Made by a program: the position numbers and the translations under genes. The notes under the pieces were generated by a model that was given only the letters and a program-made list of their open reading frames with translations, was not told the origin of the DNA and made no database searches. Positions 47,544 through 55,632 of a stretch of DNA of 64,000 nt are shown here, one piece after another. Each line of letters starts with the position of its first letter. Position 1 is the first letter of the stretch. The stretch comes from Collinsella sp. (GTDB lineage Bacteria; Actinomycetota; Coriobacteriia; Coriobacteriales; Coriobacteriaceae): positions 1 to 64,000 of the forward strand of contig DXZT01000009.1 in the NCBI GenBank assembly GCA_019419545.1. Reading direction: 5' to 3'.

Positions 47544-48009
47544 CCTCACCGCTCCTTTCGGCTTGCAGCTCATCCGTTGCCCGAGTCCCAAGTCGACCCC
47601 GTGGCATCGGCTTCCACTATGAGCGTATGACGAAACACGGCGCGGGCGAAGTGACCCACGGCCCAAATAACGACCCGCCAGCGTTCCTTATGGGCCAAAG
47701 GGACTCGCACACGCACGCCCGTGGCCCATAAAACGAGACGCTTGTCCCAATGTTCGATTCGGAACAACAATCCGCACGACACGTTTTCGACAACGTATCC
47801 AACCGCAAACGCAGCAAGACGCCTCCGGCCGCCTTCAAGCTTACTCGGACAGAGCCGACTCGGTTTTGTCCGAGTAAACGAATCCCCATCGAACTCCGAA
47901 CGATTGTTCGATGGATTTCGTGTTGGTTGGAATCGCCTATGGGCTGGGCTATGCTACCTTGACTATCTATATGACTTAAACGCAGCAAAGGAGCACCGAG
48001 AGAGCGAGT
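47544..48009. other. intergenic region with hairpin and promoter before topoisomerase operon
   Basis: No convincing gene. A hairpin TTACTCGGACA / TGTCCGAGTAA spans 47841-47876, and TGGGCCA / TGGCCCA arms flank about 47692-47729. The promoter is listed separately. Confidence 0.6.
47927..47955 (+). promoter_or_regulatory. sigma-70 type promoter of topoisomerase operon
   Basis: TTGGAA (47927-47932) and TATGCT (47950-47955) are separated by 17 bases, 55 bases before the start codon of the first topoisomerase gene. Confidence 0.55.
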
Positions 48010-50007
48010 ATGGCAAAAAACACCGCAAACTATGGTAACGACAGTATCCGCCAGCTCAAGGACGAGGAGCGCGTACGCCTGCGCCCCGCCGTCATCTTTG
48101 GCTCGGACGGACTCGATGGCTGCGCGCATGCTGCCTTCGAGATCCTGTCCAACGCCGTTGACGAGGCGCGCCAGGGCTACGGCAAGCTCATCACCCTTAC
48201 CGCCTTTCGCGATGGCTCCATTCAGGTAGAGGACAACGGCCGCGGCTGCCCGCTCGACTGGAACCCTTCCGAGAAACGCTTTAACTGGGAGCTCGTCTTC
48301 TGCGAGCTCTACGCCGGCGGCAAGTACAACAACAACCAGGGCGGCGACTACGACTTCTCGCTCGGCACCAACGGCCTGGGCTCCTGCGCGACCCAGTACG
48401 CTTCCGAGTACATGGACGTCACGGTTTGGCGTGACGGTAACAAATATTCCCTGCACTTTAAGAAGGGTAAGGTCGTCGGCGCCAAAAAGAAGGCGCTCGA
48501 GATTGAGCCCAGCGACGAGAACCGCACCGGCACCACCATCAAGTGGCGCCCCGATCTTGAGGTCTTTACCTCGATCAGTATTCCCCACGAGTGGTATCGC
48601 GAGACCATGCGCCGCCAGGCCGTGGTCAACGCCAACGTTACCTTCCGCCTGCGCATCGAGGGCGACGATGGCGAGTTTTCCGAAGAGGACTTTTGCTACC
48701 CCAAGGGCATCGAGGACTATGTGCTCGAGAAGGTCGGTGCCGACTACCTCACCGAGCCCTTCTTTATCGAGGCCGACCGCCGCGGTCGCGACCGCGAGGA
48801 CCTGCCCGACTACAACGTCAAGATTACCGCGTGCATGTGCTTCTCGCGCACCTTCATGATGCAGGAGTACTACCACAACTCGTCATGGCTCGAAAACGGC
48901 GGTTCGCCCGAGAAGGCGGCTCGTAGCGCTCTGACCAGCGCCATCGATGCCTACATTAAGCAACAGGGCAAGTACAACAAAAACGAGAGCGGCATCAAAT
49001 GGCAAGACGTCCAGGACTGCCTGGTGCTGGTGACTAACTGTTTCTCCACCCAGACGTCCTACGAGAACCAGACCAAGAAGGCCATCAATAACCGCTTTAT
49101 CCAGCAGGCCATGACTGCCTTCTTTAAGGAGCGCCTCTCGACCTATCTGATCGAGAACAAAGACGCTGCCAACAAGATCATGGAGCAGGTGCTCATCAAC
49201 AAGCGTTCGCGCGAGAACGCCGAGAAGACGCGCCAGAGCATCAAAACCAACCTGCAGCAGAGGACCGACATGGCCAACCGCGTGCAGAAGTTCATCGACT
49301 GCCGCTCCAAGGACAAGGACCGTCGCGAGATCTACATCGTAGAGGGCGACTCGGCAGCAGGCGCCATCCGCACCTCGCGCGATGCCGAGTTCCAAGGTGT
49401 TATGCCCGTCCGAGGCAAGATCCTCAACTGCCTGAAAGAGGACTACCCGCGCATCTTTAAGTCCGACATCATCATGGACCTCATGCGCGTGCTGGGCTGC
49501 GGCGTGGAGATCAAGGACAAGCGCATCAAAAACCTTGGTGCCTTCGACCTAGACAACCTCAACTGGAACAAAGTCATCATCTGTACGGACGCCGACGTCG
49601 ACGGTTACCACATCCGCACGCTCGTACTCACCATGCTCTATCGACTGGTGCCCACGCTTATCGACGAGGGCTACGTCTATATCGCTGAGTCGCCGCTCTA
49701 CGAGATCAACTGCAAAGAGAAGACCTACTTTGCCTACACCGAGCTCGAGAAGAACGGCATCCTTAAGGAGATCGGCGACCAGAAGTGCTCGATCAACCGC
49801 TCCAAGGGTCTTGGTGAGAACGATCCGGACATGATGTGGCTCACCACCATGAACCCCGAGACGCGCCGCCTGATCAAGGTGGAGCCCGAGGACGTCACCA
49901 GGATGGAGACCATGTTCAACCTGTTGCTGGGCAACGACGAGGCGGGCCGTAAGCGCCATATCTCCGAGCACGGCAAGGAATATCTGGACCAGCTGGACCT
50001 GCAATAG
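48010..50007 (+). CDS. type IIA topoisomerase subunit B (ParE/GyrB-like)
   Basis: A 665-residue ATPase subunit that, with the next gene product, changes DNA topology by strand passage. The GHKL domain shows EILSNAVDEA (Mg-binding Asn48), DNGRGCP at ~75-81 and GTNGLGSCATQY; the TOPRIM domain shows EGDSAAGA near 445 and DADVDG near 527. There is an ATG start after AGCGAGT with a promoter upstream. Forty-five bases separate it from the A-subunit gene. Gene-pair arrangement and divergence suggest topoisomerase IV or a second gyrase-like enzyme rather than the dnaA-linked gyrase, but the two cannot be separated here. Confidence 0.9.
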   Translation: MAKNTANYGNDSIRQLKDEERVRLRPAVIFGSDGLDGCAHAAFEILSNAVDEARQGYGKLITLTAFRDGSIQVEDNGRGCPLDWNPSEKRFNWELVFCELYAGGKYNNNQGGDYDFSLGTNGLGSCATQYASEYMDVTVWRDGNKYSLHFKKGKVVGAKKKALEIEPSDENRTGTTIKWRPDLEVFTSISIPHEWYRETMRRQAVVNANVTFRLRIEGDDGEFSEEDFCYPKGIEDYVLEKVGADYLTEPFFIEADRRGRDREDLPDYNVKITACMCFSRTFMMQEYYHNSSWLENGGSPEKAARSALTSAIDAYIKQQGKYNKNESGIKWQDVQDCLVLVTNCFSTQTSYENQTKKAINNRFIQQAMTAFFKERLSTYLIENKDAANKIMEQVLINKRSRENAEKTRQSIKTNLQQRTDMANRVQKFIDCRSKDKDRREIYIVEGDSAAGAIRTSRDAEFQGVMPVRGKILNCLKEDYPRIFKSDIIMDLMRVLGCGVEIKDKRIKNLGAFDLDNLNWNKVIICTDADVDGYHIRTLVLTMLYRLVPTLIDEGYVYIAESPLYEINCKEKTYFAYTELEKNGILKEIGDQKCSINRSKGLGENDPDMMWLTTMNPETRRLIKVEPEDVTRMETMFNLLLGNDEAGRKRHISEHGKEYLDQLDLQ

Positions 50008-50052
50008 CAGCTAATAGATAACGACGGCCCATAAGAAGTTCAAGAGGATATC

Positions 50053-52293
50053 GTGGCAAAGAAGAAGACGAAGAACCAGCCAAAGAAAAAGCAGGTTAAC
50101 GCCGAGAACGTCATCGGCCTGCACTCCGAGGTCACCGACCAGCCGATCACGCAGACGCTCGAGGTCAACTACATGCCCTACGCCATGAGCGTCAACGTCT
50201 CGCGTGCATTTCCCGAGATTGACGGCTTTAAGCCCTCGCACCGCAAGCTGCTCTACACCATGTACAAGATGGGTCTGCTCAAGGGCGAGCGCCAGAAGAG
50301 CGCCAACATCGTGGGCCAGACCATGAAGCTCAATCCGCACGGCGACGCCGCGATCTACGAGACGATGGTGCGTCTGGCCACCGGCAACGAGGCACTGCTC
50401 GCCCCCTTCGTGGAGTCGAAGGGCAACTTTGGCAAGTACTATTCGGGCGACCTGAGCTACGCCGCTTCGCGTTACACCGAGGCCAAGCTCTCCCCCATCA
50501 GCGCCGAGATCTTCAAGGACATCGACAAGGACCCGGTCGACTTCGTCGACAGCTACGACGGCGCCATGAAGGAGCCGCGTCTGCTGCCCACCACGTTCCC
50601 GAACATCCTTGTCTCGGCCAATAAGGGCATCGGCGTCGCCATGGCGTCTGACATCTGCGGTTTCAACCTCAACGAGGTCTGCACTGCCACGATGCATTAC
50701 CTGCAGGATCCCGACTGCGACCTGCTCGAGTACATGCCCATGCCCGACTTCTCGACCGGCGGCGAGATCATCTACCGCCGCGAGGAGATGGAAAAGATTA
50801 TCGAGACCGGCCTTGGCAGCTTTCAGATCCGCTCCCGCTGGCGCTGGATTCCCAAAGAGCGCATCATCGAGGTCTACGAGATCCCCTACACCACCAAGAC
50901 CGATGTCATCATCGAGCGCATCGTCAAGCTCTCCAAAGAGGGCAAGGTCAAGGAGATCGCTGACATCCGCGACGAGACCGACCTCTCGGGCCTGCGCATC
51001 GCCATCGACCTTAAGCGCGGTGTCGACCCCGACAAGCTCATGGCCAAGCTCTATCGCTCGACCACGCTGCAGGATTCGTTCTCGTGCAACTTCAACGTGC
51101 TGGTCGATGGTTACCCTCGCGTTATGGGCGTGCGCCAGATCCTGCACGAGTGGGTCAAGTGGCGTATTGAGTCCACGCGCCGCCGCATTAACTTTGACCT
51201 GGGCAAAAAGTCCGAGCGCCTGCACCTGCTGCACGGCCTCGAGGCGATCTTGCTCGACATCGACAAGGCCATCGCCATCATCCGCGGCACCAAGCTCGAA
51301 GCCGAGGTCGTGCCCAACCTTATGAAGGGTTTCGACATCGACGAGACCCAGGCAGAGTTTGTTGCCGAGCTTAAGCTCCGCAACATCAACGAGGAATACA
51401 TCCTCAACCGCACCAAGGACATTGCCAAGCTCGAGGGCGAGATTGCCGAGCTTGAGGAAATCCTCTCCAGCGAGGAGAACATCAAGAAGGTCATCAGCGA
51501 CGAGCTGGCCGCGGTCAACAAGAAGTACGTGATGCCGCGCCGCACGGGCAGGATTGAGCCCCATGAGGTTATCGAAGTAAGCTTGGAGCCCGAGGTCGAG
51601 GAGTACCCGGTCACCATCATGCTCTCGCGCGATGGCTACCTTAAGAAGATGACAGACCGCGTGCTCAAGAAGGCGACCACACTCAAGTACAAGGACGGCG
51701 ACAAACCCTTTATCGAGTTTCCGTCCTCCAACACCCACGAGCTGCTGGTCTTTACCAACAAGAGTCAGGTGTACAAGTGCAAGGTTGCGGCGTTTGAGGA
51801 CACCAAGTCGGCCCAGCTGGGCTCGTACCTGCCGACCGATCTTGAGATGGAACCCGACGAGAGTGTCATCTGGGTCATCGACCCCGAGGACTACAAGGCC
51901 GACGTGTTGTTCGTCTTTGAGAACGGCCGCGTGGTGCGCGTCGCACTTGCCGGATACGTTACCAAGACCAACCGCAAGCGCCTCAAGAACGCCGTCTACG
52001 GCGGCAGCAAACTGCTGTATGCCCAAGTGCTCAAGGACGATCGCGACATCGCGCTGGTCTCGAGCGACTACCGCCTGATGAACTTCAACACGTCGCTGCT
52101 CAAGACCAAGACGACCACCAACACGCAAGGCGTCCAGGCCTTTACCGCCAAGAAGGGCCGCTCGGTCACCACTGTCGGCACAACCGAGGACATCCTTGGC
52201 GCTGGCGTCTCGGCCGAAAAGTTCACCGCGCAGAGCCTGCCCTCCGCCGGTGCCCTCATGAAAGAGAACGACATGCCGAGTTTGTTTGATTAA
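50053..52293 (+). CDS. type IIA topoisomerase subunit A (ParC/GyrA-like)
   Basis: A 746-residue DNA-cleaving subunit. The winged-helix/tower core has YAMSVNVSRAFPEIDGFKPSHRK at ~43-64 (read in part), a quinolone-region segment KLNPHGDAAIYE, and the catalytic Tyr141 in AASRYTEAKL. Coiled-coil segments and a C-terminal beta-propeller-like region (~530-740) follow. A strict GyrA-box QRRGGKG is not seen, which favours a ParC-type decatenase. It starts GTG after AAGAGG and carries a basic Lys-rich N-terminal tail. It ends at a strong terminator. Confidence 0.9.
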   Translation: MAKKKTKNQPKKKQVNAENVIGLHSEVTDQPITQTLEVNYMPYAMSVNVSRAFPEIDGFKPSHRKLLYTMYKMGLLKGERQKSANIVGQTMKLNPHGDAAIYETMVRLATGNEALLAPFVESKGNFGKYYSGDLSYAASRYTEAKLSPISAEIFKDIDKDPVDFVDSYDGAMKEPRLLPTTFPNILVSANKGIGVAMASDICGFNLNEVCTATMHYLQDPDCDLLEYMPMPDFSTGGEIIYRREEMEKIIETGLGSFQIRSRWRWIPKERIIEVYEIPYTTKTDVIIERIVKLSKEGKVKEIADIRDETDLSGLRIAIDLKRGVDPDKLMAKLYRSTTLQDSFSCNFNVLVDGYPRVMGVRQILHEWVKWRIESTRRRINFDLGKKSERLHLLHGLEAILLDIDKAIAIIRGTKLEAEVVPNLMKGFDIDETQAEFVAELKLRNINEEYILNRTKDIAKLEGEIAELEEILSSEENIKKVISDELAAVNKKYVMPRRTGRIEPHEVIEVSLEPEVEEYPVTIMLSRDGYLKKMTDRVLKKATTLKYKDGDKPFIEFPSSNTHELLVFTNKSQVYKCKVAAFEDTKSAQLGSYLPTDLEMEPDESVIWVIDPEDYKADVLFVFENGRVVRVALAGYVTKTNRKRLKNAVYGGSKLLYAQVLKDDRDIALVSSDYRLMNFNTSLLKTKTTTNTQGVQAFTAKKGRSVTTVGTTEDILGAGVSAEKFTAQSLPSAGALMKENDMPSLFD

Positions 52294-52339
52294 CAGCCGT
52301 CTGGCCGGTTCCGACAGCCCAGCCCCCTTGAAACGCAGC

Positions 52340-52375
52340 AAGGCCCGAATGGTTCAAATGAACCTTTCGGGCCTT
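52340..52375. terminator. bidirectional terminator after topoisomerase operon
   Basis: AAGGCCCGAA-T-GGTTC pairs with GAACC-T-TTCGGGCCTT around AAAT, followed by GTTC. It lies between convergent genes. Confidence 0.9.
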
Positions 52376-52396
52376 GTTCATTATTGGAAATGCGCG

Positions 52397-52927
52397 CTAG
52401 GCAAGCTTGCGGGCGAGCTCTCGCACCTCTTCCAGCTTGGGCGAGGAGGCCATGCTGTCGCGCTCGGTCATACCGCTGATGGTGACAATGCCCTGGTCCT
52501 CCCACTTGCAGTATGCGCAGGCTGACTTGTACATGGCGATCGCCGCGTCATAGACACCCTCGCTGTGACTATCGAGCAAAAGGGCCGTCTTGGTGAACGG
52601 GAAACCCGTGGCACCGAAGGCGTACAGGCGGTCGATGGCGGCTTTCTCCTGCGCGGTGATATCGAACCAGTAGATGGGCGAAGCGAAGACAACCATGTCG
52701 GCGTCTATCAGCGACTCGATCACGTCGGCCATGTCGTCCTTCTGCACACAGGTGCCCTCATGGGCAAAGCAGTACTGGCATCCCAAGCAGCCGGCGATCT
52801 TCTTGCTGGCAACGCGGACGACCTCAACCGCATTACCGCCCTCACGCGCGGTCTCGGCAAACACCTCGACCATGGTATCGGTATTGGCGCCTTTACGCGG
52901 GCTACCACTCAATACAACGATTTTCAT
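52397..52927 (-). CDS. flavodoxin-like NAD(P)H-dependent FMN reductase
   Basis: A 176-residue protein with the phosphate-binding loop SGSPRKGANTDTM (residues ~7-19), the iron-sulfur-free CQYCFAHEGTCVQKDDM segment and the FASPIYWFDITAQEKAAIDRL region (read in part) of the iron-sulfur flavoprotein / NADPH-dependent FMN reductase family. It probably reduces quinones or nitro compounds. The Cys motif CLGCQYC may still bind a metal. It is monocistronic; upstream begins the direct-repeat-flanked accessory region. Confidence 0.88.
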   Translation of the reverse strand: MKIVVLSGSPRKGANTDTMVEVFAETAREGGNAVEVVRVASKKIAGCLGCQYCFAHEGTCVQKDDMADVIESLIDADMVVFASPIYWFDITAQEKAAIDRLYAFGATGFPFTKTALLLDSHSEGVYDAAIAMYKSACAYCKWEDQGIVTISGMTERDSMASSPKLEEVRELARKLA

Positions 52928-53571
52928 AGGATTCCCTCTCCTTCATGCTGCAGGCGCGCGTCATATTTTTTTGTTTTAACCAAAACAGATGGAGTTATTC
53001 AATCGCCTCGTTTCAAGCACTCCCGCTCAGAGACTAATCCAGTCCGAGTGTTGTCGATGCGTGTCGCATCGCGCCGCCCAAGGGCTGATTCGTGCACAAT
53101 TTGGGCGAATCAGGCCCTTGATTCGCGATTTAGGGAATGACTCAATTGATTCGCAAAACCGCAGGTCGCCTTTTTAATCACTCCCTAGTTTCCGCCGGAG
53201 TTCGTAGCGGGTGGCATGAAAAGGGGTGATTCAAAGGGTCGGAGAGATGTCTATAGCGCAATCGTCTGGTATTGGCGCGGTGAGGGACTTCTCGCCTCCA
53301 TCAGTCCAAATCGTCAAGCTCCGAAAGACGTCGAGCTAGAGAAAAGGACCTATTTCCCGTCATGGATTGGGTTTACCTGCATGACTAGAGCCCTGGTGTA
53401 ATTGGCTGGATCACCGTTCCGGGAACCAGTATCGACCTACCTGTCTGCCAAGCTCCTTCTTCAGCTCCAGCCTAGTATCTGACTCGCGCCGCTATAAGCG
53501 AAAGCCGAAGAGATGCGTCTTTGTCGAGAAATTGAAGCTAGTCTTCCCTTACCGCGCGATTTATGCGCTGC

Positions 53572-53589
53572 AGTTAGATAGCTCTAACT
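53572..53589. promoter_or_regulatory. AGTTAGA inverted repeat before methyltransferase fragment
   Basis: AGTTAGA-TAGC-TCTAACT, a perfect 7-bp inverted repeat 17 bases before the ATG, conserved in the right copy (63753-63770). Upstream, the DtxR-like box present in the right copy is degenerate here (about 53533-53551). Confidence 0.55.
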
Positions 53590-53605
53590 GATTGGGGGCG
53601 AAACC

Positions 53606-53757
53606 ATGCACGAACGCAAGGGCTTCTGGGACAAGAATGCCGGTCGGTACAACCGTTTCATGCGAAACGACCGGGCGGCGTATGAGAAGATGTATGGGCT
53701 GATCCGGCCGGTGGTGAAAGCAAAAACCGTACTGGAGGTTGCTACTGGCTCGGCGCT
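53606..53757 (+). pseudogene. SAM-dependent methyltransferase gene, 5' fragment
   Basis: Encodes MHERKGFWDKNAGRY onward, about 50 residues up to the SAM motif I beginning LEVATG, nearly identical to the gene at 63788. Homology then stops, and the frame continues into unrelated sequence (FNTARKYPDDCKM and onward) with no methyltransferase features. The remaining ~150 residues are missing, so the copy is non-functional, presumably through recombination or deletion with the following ATC-hydrolase locus. Confidence 0.8.
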
Positions 53758-53871
53758 TTTGATCAAGCTGGCGTTCAACACCGCAAGGAAGTATCCCGAC
53801 GATTGCAAAATGGCGCGCATTGACATCGACCGCCGCTTGACCCGCGTTATATGCGATTGGAGGGACAAACA

Positions 53872-54504
53872 GTGGTCTACTTTGGAATGCCTTTCGTCAT
53901 GTGGGCGCTGCTTGCGCCGTCCTTCCGAAAACAGCTGACAGCGGTGCTCGGCTACGATACGGAAAGAGCAAAAGCTATCACGCGAAAGGCGAAGTCTGAA
54001 TACAGAAGGATCATCGCCGGTTTGCCGGAGTTCGAGAAGGGCGACCGATTCAAGATGAACCTTGTCAACGGCGCCATGGTCGGCGCGTTCGTTCTCTCCA
54101 TGCCGGAGCGCCCAGATGTGGAACGGCTGACAATCTACTACGCCGACGCCATGATGACAAAGCCCGTGAAGTGGTTCTGTCGAATGAGCGGAAAGAGCAA
54201 ATTCACCGAAAAGGATATTGCGGGCATGAAAGCCACCGCCGCGCTAAGGGCGGCTGACCGGAACCCCTATTCGTGGAACATGGATTTCTACGAATACCCC
54301 GACGGCAGCGGTTACGAGGGGCGATTCACGAAATGCGGCATCTGCGTGCTGATGAAAGATCTGGAGCTATACGATCTAACCCCTGCGCTGTGCCGTCTGG
54401 ATTACACCATGAGCGAGGCAGGCGGCGTGACCGACTTTGTGCGGCAGTACACGCTCGCCTCCGGAGGCCCGTACTGCGACTGTGGATATAAGAGAAAACT
54501 CTAA
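53872..54504 (+). CDS. L-2-amino-thiazoline-4-carboxylic acid hydrolase family protein
   Basis: A 210-residue member of the ATC hydrolase family (PF14196), which opens the thiazoline ring of L-2-amino-thiazoline-4-carboxylate. The GTG start at 53872 has GGAGGG seven bases upstream. The C-terminal region FTKCGICVLMKDLELY, LCRLDYTMSEAGGVTDF and GGPYCDCGYKRK contains the conserved Cys/His/Asp positions of the family. The gene directly follows a truncated methyltransferase and precedes regulator debris, so it probably arrived with the rearranged segment. The substrate in this organism is unknown. Confidence 0.85.
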   Translation: MVYFGMPFVMWALLAPSFRKQLTAVLGYDTERAKAITRKAKSEYRRIIAGLPEFEKGDRFKMNLVNGAMVGAFVLSMPERPDVERLTIYYADAMMTKPVKWFCRMSGKSKFTEKDIAGMKATAALRAADRNPYSWNMDFYEYPDGSGYEGRFTKCGICVLMKDLELYDLTPALCRLDYTMSEAGGVTDFVRQYTLASGGPYCDCGYKRKL

Positions 54505-54505
54505 G

Positions 54506-54922
54506 CGGGAGGCAACGCAATTCGGCGATCAGGAACTACGAGCTAGGCAACAGGACGCCCGGGGGGATCAGGCGAAAGGAATCGCATCGGCGCTTCACGT
54601 TGCGCCCGAATCGCTTTTCGACGTTCCCGCGGCCACGGCGCGTGAGGCCTTGGGGCTCATTTTCAGGATTGGCGAGGAGTTCGGCCTCAAGCCGAAAGAG
54701 ATTGGCGGCGAGCTCGTCCTGGCCATCGACCCGTCGTCGAAGAAGGCGCCCAAGCTCGCCCAGGCGCTCAAAGCTTGGCTCGCGCAGATTGATTCGAATC
54801 ACTCTCAAACAGCGCGACAATCGCCAAAACACTCGTCGCGGGTGGTTTGGCGATTGTCTCTTTTTCGCCAAACTGTCGCATGGTCGTCACGGGATGCAAC
54901 TAATCCCGAATCCATAGAATGA
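54506..54922 (+). pseudogene. XRE-family regulator, 3' remnant
   Basis: The open frame after the ATC-hydrolase gene encodes SALHVAPESLFDVPAATAREALG and GLIFRIGEEFGLKPKEIG, typical of the C-terminal half of Coriobacteriia XRE regulators. No helix-turn-helix or start codon remains, and the 3' end of the frame runs through a terminator hairpin (54816-54858), so the original stop is lost too. It is treated as a decayed fragment; the exact limits are uncertain. Confidence 0.55.
54816..54865 (+). terminator. terminator after regulator remnant
   Basis: GACAATCGCCAAA and TTTGGCGATTGTC form a long stem with further inner pairing, followed by TCTTTTTC. Confidence 0.85.
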
Positions 54923-54957
54923 CAACGAATCAAAATACCTGTTCAAAGGCATAAAAA

Positions 54958-54983
54958 TACCCCGGAAACTTACGCTTCCGGGG
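54958..54983. terminator. hairpin terminator
   Basis: CCCCGGAA / TTCCGGGG around ACTTACGC, with A-rich sequence to the left. Confidence 0.7.
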
Positions 54984-55632
54984 TGGAATCATTCTCATGT
55001 TTTGCAAGTGGCTTGATTCGCTATGACCCTCAATGGAGCTTCATGAGCCATGATGAATCATCGCAAGTGGCTTTACGAAATTAGCCTAGGGTCATTCCCA
55101 CTCTGAGTAATGGAAATAACGTCTCGTCTACCTGATAGCGTAGATTATCTTCCCACTGGACACAATAACACCCCACGGCACTCAGCGGACGTTTACTGGG
55201 ACTGAGCTGGGACAATAATCGAAACTCAAATGAAACTCAGGGGCGTTGACTTTCATTTTTGTCCCAGTAGGAAAACCCTTTGGAAAACGCCGAATTTCGC
55301 CCTTTTCCGTTATCACCTGCAAACCACCAGTGCATATTCAAAAGCAATAGTGACCAAGTGGCTTGGAAGTGATGACATCGGGCGCACTCGGCTTCTCGGA
55401 GCGCGATATCCCCTGGTGGCTGCTGATGCCGAAGCTATCGAAGCGCAGATGCACCGTGTTCCAGGTGCTATCGGGAGGGGCTGTCGGGATGGCGTCCATG
55501 GCGATCAGCTTGGCTTCCTTGGTCTGTTTCAGCAGCTTCTCTTCTCCCGAAGTGAATCTTCTGTCCGTGTGCCCCATCGCCCGGCCTCTCCTCCTCATAT
55601 GGCTATCGTTGGTTCCCTTCTTCTGTACCGCT
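54984..55632. other. non-coding stretch with short repeats
   Basis: No gene can be supported. GCAAGTGGCTT occurs at 55004 and 55058, and a similar CAAGTGGCTTGG near 55357; ATGACCCT / AGGGTCAT (55023 and 55086) are inverted; ACTGGGAC and GTCCCAGT flank ~55194-55267. A 115-codon minus-strand frame (55338-55682) overlaps the rhamnosidase 3' end but shows no recognisable domain. It looks like decayed DNA. Confidence 0.5.

Larger units (their letters stand above)
53020..53757 (+). repeat. large direct repeat, left copy
   Basis: Matches 63200-63940 with an offset of 10181-10182 bases. Identity is about 98% from 53032 to 53520, lower in the promoter part 53522-53605, and high again over the first ~50 codons of the methyltransferase gene. 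Homology stops inside that gene at about 53757. The repeat contains a hairpin at 53081-53119 (AGGGC-TGATTCG / CGAATCA-GGCCCT) and otherwise no gene I can support. The first ~100 bases after the FMN reductase gene (52928-53019) hold nothing recognised. Confidence 0.9.

Noticed and set aside
50011..52341. 776-codon minus-strand frame opposite the topoisomerase A gene
   Set aside because: Antisense shadow; the plus strand has clear catalytic motifs.
53216..53401. 61-codon frame, identical in both large repeats
   Set aside because: Identity reflects the repeat itself; there is no ribosome-binding site or recognisable domain.
53404..53416. GGCTGGATCACC resembling the 3' end of 16S rRNA
   Set aside because: Only 12 bases match; no surrounding rRNA sequence.
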